Of a stretch of 64,000 nucleotides of DNA, positions 1-11,824 are shown piece after piece (position 1 is the stretch's first letter; the number at the start of each line of letters is the position of its first letter). Source of the stretch: Roseiarcus sp963833955 (GTDB lineage Bacteria; Pseudomonadota; Alphaproteobacteria; Rhizobiales; Beijerinckiaceae). Where the stretch lies: positions 1 to 64,000 of the forward strand of contig CAWHZY010000021.1 of NCBI GenBank assembly GCA_963833955.1, given 5' to 3'. The notes below the pieces were generated by a model, which did no database searches, was not told the DNA's origin, and saw only the letters and a list, made by a program, of their open reading frames with translations. Made by a program: the position numbers and the translations under genes.

Positions 1-778
1 GGCCGTGTGGACGAATTTGATCAAGCAAAGGGCGGCGGCGAAGCTGACGATTGATCTGAAGTTTCGTTCGGTCGTTTCGCATCGGAGCGCGACCCGCTTG
101 AAGCGCTTGAGCCGTCCGACGCCCTGCTCGATGCGGGCGCGGGCCTTGTAGAGGGTGCGGGCGAAGAAGGCTGGCTTGTTGTTTTCGTTCGTCTTGTGCG
201 GGATGACCGGAGCGATGCCGCGCGCTCTCGCGGCGTCCCGGTTGGCCTTGCTGGCGTAGCCTTTGTCGAGAGATGACGGCGCGGGGCTGAATGTCGGGCC
301 CGATATCGAGCAGGGTTTCGAAGTGACGCCCGTCGAAGGCTTCGCCGCCGGTCAGGTCGAAGGCGATGATGTCGCCTGAGGCGTCCGATTTTGCGTGAAT
401 TTTCGTGCTGAAGCCGCCACGCGAGCGCCCCAGCGCTTGGCCTTCTTGCCCCCCTTTGCTCCAGCCCCCGACACGTGAGCGCGCACGATGGTGGAGTTGA
501 ACATCTGAATAAGATGCGCCGTGGAACTCATGGACGCGAGCGTGTCGAAGAAGGCCTCGAAGACGCCAGCCTTGCTCAAGCGATCGAAGCGTTTCCACAC
601 GCTGTTCCAAGGACCGAAGCGTTCCGGCAGCGCGCGCCAGCGAACGTTCTCGACGGAAGAAATGCAGCGCCTCGAGGAAGCGGCGGTCATCGTCAGCCTT
701 GCGTCCTCGCCGCGGCAGACAGGCGCGAAACATCGCAAGCGTGTGCCCCCAATCGCCCTCATCCATCTTTGTCGACAT
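1..778 (-). pseudogene. IS5-family transposase, split over several frames
   Basis: Reading starts at ATG 778 (MSTKMDEGDWGHT). The N-terminal IS5 domain continues as VRWRALPERFGPW. The frame must then move at the run AAAGGGGGGC (about 440-450) to reach QALGRSRGGFSTK, the usual orfA/orfB joint of IS427-like elements. The C-terminus ends in a typical IS5 tail (RIEQGVGRLKRFKR, then SIVSFAAAL) at the left IS end. Two further shifts, near 658 (HFF to VENVRW) and near 275 (RAVIS to YASKANRDAA), are not explained by programmed slippage. The copy is therefore probably dead, or carries consensus errors. Role: DDE transposition of its own element. Confidence 0.65.
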
Positions 779-880
779 CGGCTCCGGCCCCTTGATTCGG
801 TCGGAGTCCTGATGAATCATTGCTGATTCACTCGAAGGAATGCGAAAAACATCATCTCTCGAAAATTCGTCCACATGGCC
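1..880 (-). mobile_element. IS5-family (IS427-like) insertion sequence
   Basis: The block has imperfect terminal inverted repeats: GGCCGTGTGGACGAATTT at base 1 and its counterpart GGCCATGTGGACGAATTT read inward from base 880. The enclosed minus-strand sequence encodes an IS5-type DDE transposase. Base 1 is the window edge, so the left target duplication cannot be seen. IS630 copy 1 starts two bases after the right end, so the two elements abut through a TA dinucleotide. Confidence 0.8.
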
Positions 881-882
881 TA

Positions 883-2121
883 GTCGGCCGATTCATCTCA
901 AAGGACAGGATCTAAGCTCTTGAGCTTGATCCGAGCGGTCTCGGTTGTGAAGCGCCAGTCAGCCTTGGCGTGATGCTGGTTGCGGTGATTGGCCCAGGCG
1001 GCGACTTCGCGTTCGAGGGCGGCTTTGTCGGGGATGCGACGATCCAGACATTGAGTGGAGAGGACCGCGAGTTCCAACTCCGCCAGGTCTAGCCACGACC
1101 CATGCTTGGGAGTGTACACCCACTCAAATCGCTGGACGAGGCGTCGAGCCTCTGGCGCTGGGAAGGCCTTGTAGAGCGAGGACTTGTCGTGGATGTTCAA
1201 ATTGTCCTGCACGAGCGTGATCTGCTCGGCGTCGGCGAAGCGACTGTCCGAGATCTCTTTTAAAACCTGGGCGTAATCGATGGCCGTGTGCCGGTCCGTC
1301 ACCTTGACGTGTCGCCATCCTTCAAGAGGGGCGAACATCATGAAGAGGTTGGCGACGCCGTTGCGTTCATACTCGTAGTCATAACGGGCGGGGCTCCCCG
1401 GCTTCATGGGGATCGGGGCGCGCGTCTCGGAAATCAGCTGCTTCGACGTCTCGTCGAGACAGACCAGCGGGCGCTTGGGATCGTGCGGCCGCCGGTAGAC
1501 CTCCAGCACCTCCTCCATTCCCGCGACGAAGGCGGCGTTGGCCTGCGGCGGAATCACCCAACACTTCCTCGTATGGGGCTTGAGGATGTTTTTTTAAAAC
1601 ACGGCCAATCGTGCTGTCGCTGGCGCGATCGACGATCTGCAGCTCCACGACCTTCTCCTCCAACAACCGCAGGCTCCAGCGCGCGAAACCCTCGGGAGGA
1701 TCGGAGCACGCCAAGGCGATCAGCTTCGCCTCCTTCTCCCCGTCGAAGATCCGCGGCACAGGCGGCGTCTCTCGCGCCTTGCGGCTTAGCACCGCGTCCA
1801 GACCTTCCTCGACCAATTGCCTGCGAGTCCGGTAAACCATCGAGGCGGTCGTATCCAACGCCTTGACGATCTCGCTGTCGCTCCAACCTTCCCCCGCTTC
1901 CGAAATGTCCGCCTTCAGCAAGATCTGGACCTTCGTCAGCCGCGTCGCCGGGATCTCGCCTTTCCTTCTCAGGCCCTCAAGGCGCTCGCGCTCCTCAGCG
2001 CTCAGACGAACCACGTATCGCTTTACTGCAACCTCTCGCGACCCCATCCTCGCCTCCATCCATAAAGGTGACCAGCGCGAGTGAATCAATAAAAGGTTGC
2101 AACTTAGTTGAAGCGCGCGAC
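883..2121 (-). mobile_element. IS630-family element, copy 1
   Basis: This is a 1239-bp element flanked by TA at 881-882 and 2122-2123, the IS630/Tc1 target duplication. The ends are imperfect inverted repeats (GTCGGCCGATTCA and GTCGCGCGCTTCA). Copies of identical length lie at 26766-28004 and 44224-45462 and differ by only a few bases. Copy 1 has two amino-acid differences near the transposase C-terminus (LAELELAVL instead of LAESELAVL; LDPVL instead of LYPVL). It sits between the IS5 element and IS1380 copy 1. Confidence 0.92.
898..2047 (-). CDS. IS630-family transposase (two frames joined at an A7 run)
   Basis: Start ATG 2047 (MGSREVAVKRY) is chosen because GGAGG lies just upstream; an in-frame ATG at 2059 lacks one. 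The first frame holds the N-terminal helix-turn-helix part (LTKVQILLKADISEAGEGW) up to TIGRVLKK at a run of seven A residues (minus strand, about 1590-1596). The catalytic part is in another frame (NILKPHTRKCWVIPPQ, then CLDET, LVQDNLNIHD and GSWLDLAE). These supply the D, D and E of the DDE site. Joining the parts needs a +1 shift or transcript slippage on A7, as is common in IS630 elements. All three copies keep the same run, which argues for a programmed event. Confidence 0.85.
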
Positions 2122-2268
2122 TATCAATGTTGCTCTCTTTGAGACACGTGCGCAATATGTGACGCTGTTCAAAGTATGTCCAGCAGGGCGACGTGCGGCC
2201 GCCGTCAGTTTCATTCAACTCCTTCGCGCTGCCCGGCAAAATCGAAGACAGATCCGTCCGAGCACTAG

Positions 2269-3892
2269 CCCATCTTATTCACGAGGGGTCGTTTTTGAGG
2301 CTGGCGAGCGTGGCGTAAGGGTCTGATTTGGCGTAGGATTTGGTTGCTTACACCGATCCGTTTCGCCTCGCGCCCCGGCACCCGCTCGCCATGACCAACT
2401 CTAATCTGCTGCCGTTCTCATTTCCAGCCGTTGGCCGCAAACCGGTCGCAGCCGCTTTTGATGGCGGGCGACTGACTTCGGATGGCGGCGTGATGCTGCT
2501 TTCGATGGCCGAGCGTCGGTTGGGGATCGCGGAAAGATTGGCGCGGTGCTTTCCCGATCGCCGCGACCCGCTGCGCATCACGCACACGCTGGCGGACATG
2601 GTTCGCGCCCGCATCTTGGCGATCGCCTGCGGATATGAAGATGCCGACGATCTCGACGCTTTGCGCGCTGATCCCGCTTTCAAACTCGCTTGCGGGCGGC
2701 TGCCAGACACGGGCGCGAACCTGTGTTCGCAGCCGACGCTGTCGCGGTTGGAGAACGCGCCTTCGCTGAAGGATGCGATCCGGCTCACGTGGGCGCTGGT
2801 CGATCAATGGATCGCCTCCTATGAACGGGAGCCCGCGTCTGTCATTCTCGATATCGACGACACCTGCGATGTCGTACACGGGCATCAGCAGCTCTCGCTC
2901 TTCAACGCCCATTACGACGAGCGCTGCTTCCTGCCGATCCATGTCTACGACACCGAGCGCTCGCGTCCCGTCGCGGTCGTGCTGCGCTCCGGCAAGACCC
3001 CGTCGGGTGTCGAGGTGCGCGCCCATCTGCGCCGGCTCGTGCGCCATATCCGCCAACGCTGGACCAGGACGCGCATCACCTTCCGGGGCGACGGCCACTA
3101 TGCCCGGCCCGAGGCGATGGAATGGTGCGAGGCCAACCACATCGATTACGTCTTCGGGCTGCCCGGTTCGAAGCCGCTGGCGAAGAAAATCGACGAGGCG
3201 GCGGACGCGGTGCGCACCGAGCGCGCTTTGTCGAACAAGCCCGTCGTGCGCGGCTACGCCGAAACGCGCCACAAGGCCAAATCCTGGAGCCGCGAGCGGC
3301 GCGCCGTCGCCCGCATCGAAGCCACTCCGCTCGGGCTCGACACCCGTTTCGTCGTCACCAACGTCGAATACGGCGCGGCGGAATGGATTTACGCCGCCCT
3401 CTATTGCGCGCGCGGGCAGGCCGAGAACCTCATCAAGCTGCACAAGACGCAGCTCGCTTCCGATCGAACCTCCTGTCGTTCCGCGATCGCAAATCAGGTC
3501 CGCCTCGCGCTGCACACGGCGGCTTACTGGCTCATGCTCACCGTTCGCGACGCCATCCCGAAACCGCGCGATCTCGCCAACGCCGAGTTCTCGACCTTGC
3601 GCCTGCGGCTGATCAAGATCGCCGCCCGCGTCATCGAAACCGCAAGCCGCGTCCGTCTCGCTTTCGCCGCCGGCTGCCCGCAGGCCGACCTCTTCCGCGG
3701 CCTGCCCGGAGCCCTCGCCCCGCTCGGACCCTGAACGGCGGGGCAAGGAGCCCCTCCGCCCCTCGTCATCCCTCCAACGCGTTCGCAAAAGTATCGCTCG
3801 TCAGGCGGTGAAAAAGCCGAACGAACCCGTGCGCCCCGAGGTCCCAAAAGCCGCGTAGGCACCAAATCGAAGATCGTCGTGAATAGGAAGGG
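2269..3892 (+). mobile_element. IS1380-family element, copy 1
   Basis: This 1624-bp element is bounded by the 4-bp target duplication CTAG (2265-2268 and 3893-3896). Its terminal repeats are CCCATCTTATTCACGA and, read inward from the right end, CCCTTCCTATTCACGA. A copy of the same length at 32161-33784 has the duplication TTAG, which fixes the element boundaries. A truncated third copy is at 13681-14055. Confidence 0.92.
2391..3734 (+). CDS. IS1380-family transposase
   Basis: Start ATG 2391 (MTNSNLLPF) gives about 447 residues, normal for the family; an earlier GTG at 2340 would only add a tail overlapping the terminal region. Recognisable acidic catalytic motifs are ILDIDDTCD near residue 150, FRGDGHY near 230 and a late glutamate in ARGQAENLIKLHK. 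The frame is complete, so this is probably an active DDE transposase. It appears identical in protein sequence to copy 2. Confidence 0.9.
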   Translation: MTNSNLLPFSFPAVGRKPVAAAFDGGRLTSDGGVMLLSMAERRLGIAERLARCFPDRRDPLRITHTLADMVRARILAIACGYEDADDLDALRADPAFKLACGRLPDTGANLCSQPTLSRLENAPSLKDAIRLTWALVDQWIASYEREPASVILDIDDTCDVVHGHQQLSLFNAHYDERCFLPIHVYDTERSRPVAVVLRSGKTPSGVEVRAHLRRLVRHIRQRWTRTRITFRGDGHYARPEAMEWCEANHIDYVFGLPGSKPLAKKIDEAADAVRTERALSNKPVVRGYAETRHKAKSWSRERRAVARIEATPLGLDTRFVVTNVEYGAAEWIYAALYCARGQAENLIKLHKTQLASDRTSCRSAIANQVRLALHTAAYWLMLTVRDAIPKPRDLANAEFSTLRLRLIKIAARVIETASRVRLAFAAGCPQADLFRGLPGALAPLGP

Positions 3893-4091
3893 CTAGATCG
3901 GTTAGCTCTGGCAGGGATGACGGCCCTTACAATCCCCTTCTCGCAGGAGCGTGCATTGGTCCATGTAGGCGGTTTTTCTTCTGTTCGCCCGTCCCGCATC
4001 CCGTCACGAACGCCGGTGGGTGTCACGCATCCGGTCCCGCTCACCTTCCCGCTACCGCAGCGCTTCTTTTGCGCCAGCCCGACGGCCGTTT

Positions 4092-4983
4092 TGGCTGAAC
4101 GCAACCCTCGACGCCCTGGCCGCCGCCATATCCCAGCTCTCCGACGCCGAGGCTTTATACAACGAGTTTTCGTCGATCTGCAATATCTCTATGAGTATAA
4201 ATCGCCTCTGGTGACTTATAGAGGAGAAACGTTGAGGCTGTTTTTGGCTACGCAAGACCGCTCGCCGCTTTTCTCTTTAAGAGTTCATAGATAGAAATAT
4301 TTTTTGAGTTGGACCGAAATTAATACACTTCGAATTCTCGGAGCAAATGCCGCTGAAGTTGAGGCGGTTATTATCAACGTGTTTGACAATTATGACTCCG
4401 AGTTCAAAATCCTACCAAGACTACTGGATTTGGACGACAGTTTGATTTAGGATGTCGACGACGGTTATCTTAAAACACACAAGCAAAAGGTGACTACCGT
4501 GTCGCCTTTTACTGTGGGTGCGGAGCCGCTAAGATTTTTTCTTTATCACAGAGTGATAATGTCGCCGCATGTATTTACTTCTACCTGGTGTTGGAATATT
4601 TTTCATTTCTAAGTCACTTTGACGCAATCAACACGCCGAGGAACGATTCGGCCATTAGTGATATCGATTTTTCCCAAAAAATGCTTGGCTTTGTAAGCAA
4701 GGATGAGAAATGACCCATCTTCAAATTAATCTCGACCATCTTGGAAAAGAAGACAATAGTTCAATCGCAGTCAGACTGGTTTATCAACAACCCACCACCG
4801 AACGCACTCTGTGAGGCTATTTATGTATTCCGAAACTCAATTGTTCACGGCAAATTAAGTTACGGCTATGTTCTCCAGTCAGAGTCCATTCTCGATCCGA
4901 GCCGTATTACGTTGAAATGGCGTAACATCCTGCGCGACTTAGCGCGTGTGGCGCTGGGGCGATACGGTTCAAAGAAAATCTGA
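4092..4983 (+). pseudogene. Decayed AT-rich gene with HEPN-like C-terminus
   Basis: No single open frame covers this visibly AT-rich stretch, but consecutive pieces read as one protein. WLNATLDALAAAISQLSD passes by a frameshift near 4190 to YEYKSPLVTYRGETLRLF. A stop at 4292-4294 is followed in frame by LSWTEINTLRILGANAAEVE. A second stop is at 4447-4449, then a frameshift at the T-run near 4535 to KIFSLSQSDNVAACIYFYL. A third stop near 4710 precedes the last piece. That piece (open from TTG 4741) contains FRNSIVHGK, an R-x4-H motif typical of HEPN ribonuclease domains such as the Apea type. Total length would be about 290 residues. HEPN assignment is inference from one motif; the decay itself is directly visible. 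Base composition differs from both neighbours, suggesting acquired DNA. Confidence 0.55.
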
Positions 4984-5157
4984 CGCCCTAATCTTTACGC
5001 TAATCAAAGATCTGACAGCCAAAGCGGAACCGTCACGCAACGGGCGCCTCAGAGCGGTTCACGCGAGAATGGCACCGGCTTGCACCCGGTTGCGAAACCG
5101 GGGGACAACGCGCCCTTCGACTTGCCAAAGCCGTAAGGGGGGCCAATCTGGCTCTCC

Positions 5158-7074
5158 ATGAAGTTCCCGCCCGAATTTCTCGACGAGATTCGCGCCCGCC
5201 TGCCGGTGTCGGAGGTGGCGGGGACGCGAGTCAAATTGCGCAAGGAAGGGCGGGAATGGCGGGGCCTTTCGCCCTTTTCCGCGGAGAAGACGCCCTCGTT
5301 CTTCGTCAACGACCAGAAGGGCTTCTTCCACGACTTCTCGTCCGGCAAGCACGGCGACGCGTTCGCGTTTCTGATGGAGACCGAGGGCCTCACTTTCCCG
5401 GAAGCGGTCGAGCGGCTCGCCGGCATGGCCGGCCTGCCGATGCCGCGCCTGACCCCGGCCGAGGCGGTTCAGGACAAGAAGCGCGCGAGCCTGATCGAAA
5501 TCATGGCGATGGCGGCGCGCCTGTTCGAGGCGAACCTCCAGCAGCCAATCGGCGCCAAAGCGCGCGGCTATCTCGCCGATCGCGGACTCGGATCCCTGGT
5601 GCAGCAGCGCTTTGGGCTCGGCTACGCGTCCCCCGAGCGCTTCGCGCTGCGCGATGCGCTGGCTGCCCAGGGCGTTGGCGCCGAGGCGATGATCGAGGCG
5701 GGCCTGCTCGTCCATGGGGAGGACATCGCCGTTCCTTATGACCGGTTCCGCGACCGGGTGATGTTTCCGATCCACGATCGCGCCGGTCGCGTCATCGCCT
5801 TCGGCGGGCGGGCGATGGAGGCCGGCGCCAAGGCAAAGTACCTCAATTCGCCGGAGACCGCGCTCTTCCACAAGGGCGCGCTGCTGTTCAATCATCACCG
5901 CGCCCGCAAGGCCGCGCATGACTCGGGCGCGATCATCGTGGTCGAGGGCTATGTCGATGCGATCGCGGTGAGCGAAGCCGGCTTTCCCAACGTCGTCGCG
6001 CCGCTCGGCACGGCGCTGACCCCCGATCAATGCGCGTTGTTGTGGGCGATGGCGAGCGAGCCGATCCTGTGCTTCGACGGCGACGGCGCGGGACGACGCG
6101 CGGCGTTCCGCGCCATCGAGACGGCGCTGCCGCTGATCGGCGCAGGCAAGAGCCTCCGCTTCGCGCTTCTACCCGAGGGTCAGGATCCCGACGATCTGAT
6201 CCGGGCCAGCGGTCCGGCGGCGATCGCCGAACATCTCAAGGACGCGAGGCCGCTCGCCGACATGCTGTTCATGCGCGAGACCGACAATGAGCGCTTCGAC
6301 ACGCCCGAGCAGCGTGCGGCGCTCGAGCGGCGCCTTAGCGAGGCGGTCGGCAAAATCGCTGACGAGACCTTGCGCCGGCACTACCAGGCCGACATGAAGC
6401 GGCGCCTTTTGGCGTTCTTCGGCGACGAACGCGACCGGCCAGCGCGAGGGTACGCCAATGCAAAACAGGCCTTCGTCCCACGCCGCGGCGGGCGGTTTCC
6501 CCCGTCCGGGCCGCGGGTCGGCGTCGCGGAAACGCCCTTGGCGCCGCAAAGCAAGCTCGGCCGCAGCGCGCGCCTGCCGGCGCGCGAAATCATGATCCTC
6601 TCGATTGCGCTTGGCCATCCGGCATTGGTCGAGAGCCGTTGCGAGGAACTGGCGGAGACCGAATTCACGGGCGCTGGCGTTAGCGCCTTGCGCGACGCGC
6701 TCATCGCCGCCCCGGTCGACGCGCTCACCTCGTCCACGGCGCTTGGCCAATGGCTGACGGGTGCCGGGCACGGGCCAGCTTGCGAACGGATTTTAGGCCT
6801 GGCCGCAAAGATGCCGAATTGGTGGTGCATGCGGCCGGAGGCGTCGCCTGCGGACGCCGATCAGGTGCTCAGGCAAAGCTTGGCCTTGCATCGGCGGGCT
6901 GGCGCGTTAAATAGGGATCTGAAGCTCGCGGAGCGGTTGCTTGCAACGGAGCCAAACGAGCTTAATCTTGCCCGACTGCTTGATATCAAAGCAAACTTGG
7001 CTGACCTTGCCGACGCGGAAGCAGCCATTGATGGTTTTGGCGATCAATCCGGACGCATATCGTCCGCGATCTGA
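5158..7074 (+). CDS. dnaG: DNA primase DnaG
   Basis: DnaG makes the RNA primers for lagging-strand synthesis at the replication fork. The 638-residue length is normal. The N-terminal zinc-binding domain is present but lacks the usual CHC2 ligands (GLSPFSAEKTPSFFV, then GFFHDFSSGKHGDAF), as is common in alphaproteobacteria. The TOPRIM catalytic core follows, with IIVVEGYVDAIAV near residue 262 and the metal-binding DGDGAGRRA near 308. The C-terminal DnaB-interaction region is variable. The gene lies directly upstream of rpoD, the classic macromolecular-synthesis arrangement. ATG 5158 fits the usual N-terminus (MKFPPEFLDEIRARLPVSEV). Confidence 0.97.
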   Translation: MKFPPEFLDEIRARLPVSEVAGTRVKLRKEGREWRGLSPFSAEKTPSFFVNDQKGFFHDFSSGKHGDAFAFLMETEGLTFPEAVERLAGMAGLPMPRLTPAEAVQDKKRASLIEIMAMAARLFEANLQQPIGAKARGYLADRGLGSLVQQRFGLGYASPERFALRDALAAQGVGAEAMIEAGLLVHGEDIAVPYDRFRDRVMFPIHDRAGRVIAFGGRAMEAGAKAKYLNSPETALFHKGALLFNHHRARKAAHDSGAIIVVEGYVDAIAVSEAGFPNVVAPLGTALTPDQCALLWAMASEPILCFDGDGAGRRAAFRAIETALPLIGAGKSLRFALLPEGQDPDDLIRASGPAAIAEHLKDARPLADMLFMRETDNERFDTPEQRAALERRLSEAVGKIADETLRRHYQADMKRRLLAFFGDERDRPARGYANAKQAFVPRRGGRFPPSGPRVGVAETPLAPQSKLGRSARLPAREIMILSIALGHPALVESRCEELAETEFTGAGVSALRDALIAAPVDALTSSTALGQWLTGAGHGPACERILGLAAKMPNWWCMRPEASPADADQVLRQSLALHRRAGALNRDLKLAERLLATEPNELNLARLLDIKANLADLADAEAAIDGFGDQSGRISSAI

Positions 7075-7243
7075 CCCGAATGGCCCGGCGCGAGAGATCG
7101 GGATGGCGGGTTTGAGCGGGACGCGGTGGTGAACAAAGTCTTAGCTCGACCGCGTTAGCTTTGTGCGGCCACCCGGTATGGCGGGCTGGTCGTCAATATT
7201 CAATACCCGGCGCCCTGGGCCGCGGAATGACGGAGACGCCGCA

Positions 7244-9286
<2,043 letters not shown>

Positions 9287-9466
9287 CGGCGTTGCGATCG
9301 CCGCCGAGGAGGATCGAGGCGGACGCTTGTCTTTTCCGCCACCGAGAGAGAGACTCTTGCCCAATACACGAAAGCTGCTTGTTTTTCCAGAAAAGCGCTT
9401 TTACAACCAACCTTGACGTGTCATAAGTAATGGTGCGGCGCAGCACGCGCCGAACAGGGGTCTCAC

Positions 9467-10120
9467 ATGAAGCGTTCGGTAATCGCAGCGTTGGGCGCCG
9501 CGGTCATTGCGATGCTTGGCGCGAGTTCCGCTGCGCAAGCGGGTACGATCGACTTCGGCGTCGTTGGGATAGGCGGAACGATCGGCAATACCGGGTCGAA
9601 TTTGGAAGAATCGACGGCGATCGATCTCGATGAGTCGACGCTGTTTGTTTCCGGTGTCGGTCCGGGCGACGAATCTGGGCTGGTCGCCTTCGACACGGTC
9701 TCCGTTTTTGCTCCCACGTCGCCAGACACTAACATCATTTTTGGATCCGGGACTGGGACGTCGCCGCTCGTGCCCGAGGTTGTCGTCTCGTGGACGGGTA
9801 GTAATGGCGACTTCACCGAAACACTGACCACGGTGCATGATGTCGCTCGCAACCCAAATAGTCCTGACTCGATCGGCGTCACCCTGTTGGGAACGGTGAC
9901 CGGCCCCCCCGACAGCGGCTTCGTCGACACCCCGGTTTCTTTCACCTTGTCCGCTACTCAGGACGGCGGCCCAGGGAATACTATCACCGTGTCGTTCACC
10001 AACGCGACGGGCGTCGCCCCCTCCATTCCTGAACCCTCAACCTGGGTGATGATGGCGCTTGGCTTTGGCGCTCTCGGTTACGCCGGACTCCGGCGGCGCA
10101 AGGCCATGCTTGCGGCATAA
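9467..10120 (+). CDS. PEP-CTERM sorting-domain secreted protein 1
   Basis: This 217-residue protein begins with a signal peptide (MKRSVIAALGAAVIAMLGAS, cleavage near AQA-GTIDFG). It ends with a PEP-CTERM sorting signal: PEPSTWVMM, a hydrophobic stretch, then RRR. Such tails are processed by exosortase, and the proteins usually go to the surface or exopolysaccharide. The middle is a beta-rich, Thr/Ser/Asp-rich sequence of unknown function. A second PEP-CTERM gene is 590 bp downstream. A hairpin terminator follows the stop. No exosortase gene is in the window. Confidence 0.85.
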   Translation: MKRSVIAALGAAVIAMLGASSAAQAGTIDFGVVGIGGTIGNTGSNLEESTAIDLDESTLFVSGVGPGDESGLVAFDTVSVFAPTSPDTNIIFGSGTGTSPLVPEVVVSWTGSNGDFTETLTTVHDVARNPNSPDSIGVTLLGTVTGPPDSGFVDTPVSFTLSATQDGGPGNTITVSFTNATGVAPSIPEPSTWVMMALGFGALGYAGLRRRKAMLAA

Positions 10121-10148
10121 GGTTCCCGGCTCCTGTCGACCGATCACG

Positions 10149-10177
10149 AAAGGGCGCCTTCCGGGCGGCCTTTTTTC
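10149..10177 (+). terminator. Rho-independent terminator after PEP-CTERM gene 1
   Basis: A G/C-rich stem (AAAGGGCGCC pairing with GGGCGGCCTTT, one internal mismatch, 4-5 nt loop) is followed by six T residues, 28 bp after the stop codon. Confidence 0.75.
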
Positions 10178-10179
10178 TT

Positions 10180-10708
10180 ATAGCTTGGCGATGTCTCGTC
10201 GCAGGGTTCCGTCACGCGTTCCAAAGGCGTCTGTATCTGCGACAGCGAGAACTCATTCACGGGCGCTGGCCGTCTCGACCGGCGAGATATAGAGCTTCCT
10301 AACGGATCTCGCGCCTGCGAATGACGCACCAGTTTACGATGATTGCACAATTGCTCTTTGCCAATGAAGCCAACAATACTTTTCGCCGCCGCGCTGGGTC
10401 CCGCGAGGGACCGCCTGCGCGGGGATCGTCGACAACAAAGTGCAGATGACCCAAGGCGTCTCGGGCCGGAGATCGAGGCAAAAATATTTTTTGCACTGCG
10501 GAAGGAATTGGACTGCGGTAAGCGGCAGGGCTGTCTTAACGTTTGCCGCGTCACGGCCAAGAGGCCAGCAGAATCAGACACTTTGCGCCGCCCGCTGCAC
10601 TCTCTTTCTCATTTCACTTACCAGGAGCGACGCAGCGGAAGGAGCTTGACAGGCTTCTTTTGTGCTGCTACCCCATAGTTGTGTGCGGCCGATTAGGGGA
10701 TTTTTAAG
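10180..10708. other. Intergenic region without a recognised gene
   Basis: About 530 bp separate the first PEP-CTERM terminator from the second PEP-CTERM gene. Short open frames exist on both strands but have arginine-rich shadow-like composition and no convincing ribosome binding site. The last part should hold the promoter of the next gene, but no clear box stands out. Confidence 0.5.
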
Positions 10709-11362
10709 ATGCGCAAATCGTTATTGATGACAACCGGGCTAGCCTGGTTGGCCCTGACCGGCGCGGCAGGCGCCGTGACGGTTACGTTGCACGAAGGGCC
10801 ACAAGACCCGCTGTACTTCGCTACCGAAGCGGCCGGTGACAATGGCTTCACGCTTGCTGGCATTACCTGGACTGGTACGGGCGCCGAGACCGAAAAGGGA
10901 AGTCTTGCTGGTCAATATGCCGCTCCTTTGGGAATGGGCACGAGCACCAGCACGGGCACGACCTATATGAGCGTTTTCGGCGGCGGTAAGGAAACGGCGA
11001 CCTGGGCCACGGCTCAGACCAGCCTCAGTATCTATTGGGGCTCGATCGATGCTACCGACGGCCTTCTCAACTCCTTCGCGGTCACCGTGGATGGCTATAC
11101 GCTGACCGGCGCGGATCTGGTTGCGATGGGCGCGCTCGGAAACGGTTCCCAGACCGATCCGAAGGCCAACGAGTTGGTTACGATCACTGGTCTTGACCCT
11201 TTCAAGAGCGCGACGTTCTCCTCGACTGGCAATTCGTTTGAGTTCAGCCTTGGCGCGCCGGTTCCGGAGCCTGCGACTTGGGCGATGATGGCCCTTGGCT
11301 TCGCCGGTCTCGGTTATGCCGCCTTCCGTCGGAATTCGAAGGGTCGGGCGCTCGCCATCTGA
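10709..11362 (+). CDS. PEP-CTERM sorting-domain secreted protein 2
   Basis: This 217-residue protein has the same architecture and length as the gene at 9467. The signal peptide MRKSLLMTTGLAWLALTGAA ends near AGA-VTVTLHE. A Gly/Thr-rich beta-type middle contains a cupredoxin/choice-anchor-like segment (TSLSIYWGSIDATDGLLNSF). The C-terminal sorting motif is PEPATWAMM, a hydrophobic helix (ALGFAGLGYAAF) and RRN. Processing by an exosortase and attachment to or release from the envelope is the family expectation. The body sequence is not close to protein 1, so this is not a simple recent duplication. A strong terminator follows. Confidence 0.87.
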   Translation: MRKSLLMTTGLAWLALTGAAGAVTVTLHEGPQDPLYFATEAAGDNGFTLAGITWTGTGAETEKGSLAGQYAAPLGMGTSTSTGTTYMSVFGGGKETATWATAQTSLSIYWGSIDATDGLLNSFAVTVDGYTLTGADLVAMGALGNGSQTDPKANELVTITGLDPFKSATFSSTGNSFEFSLGAPVPEPATWAMMALGFAGLGYAAFRRNSKGRALAI

Positions 11363-11390
11363 TCGCCTTCTTCCTAGAAAATATCTGCGA

Positions 11391-11420
11391 AGGGCCGCCG
11401 CGAGGCGGCCCTTTTTTTTC
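11391..11420 (+). terminator. Rho-independent terminator after PEP-CTERM gene 2
   Basis: GGGCCGCC and GGCGGCCC form a perfect 8-bp stem with a GCGA tetraloop, followed by eight T residues; it starts about 28 bp after the stop codon. Confidence 0.9.
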
Positions 11421-11664
11421 GCGACCCCATGGATCAGGCTTTCGAGGTCCTCGAACGCCGCGCGCTGCCTGACGAATTCCCTCCAGGCGGCTGTCCGAGA
11501 GAACGCGTGACCTCTCCGGCCGCAATTACTGCAAAAAGTTTGTGGGTGAACACTGTAACCTTAAGACGTCTAGCGCCAATCGTCGTCAGCCCTAAGCTAA
11601 TAAGAATTCAACGACTTTCTGCCGGTAGCTCAACCCCGTTTCCAGCTGTCTTGCTTTTGCGCTG
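11421..11664. other. Intergenic region before the IS21 element
   Basis: About 240 bp with no recognisable gene; it leads directly into the left end of the IS21 remnant. Confidence 0.5.
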
Positions 11665-11824
11665 CGAATTCCGACGCAATCCGGCCAGGGATTCCGATTT
11701 GATGTCGGCCACCATTCCGAAATGAAGCCGGCCACCCGAGCCGGTCACGGCTCTCAATGTTTGCTCCCCGCGGTTCAGCAACTGCGGCCCTCCTGGCCCG
11801 TCGATGGTCGACGAGGAGATCGGG

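Noticed and set aside
2418..3788. 456-codon minus-strand frame in IS1380 (repeated at 32310-33680)
   Set aside because: Shadow of the transposase; it recurs only because the element is duplicated.
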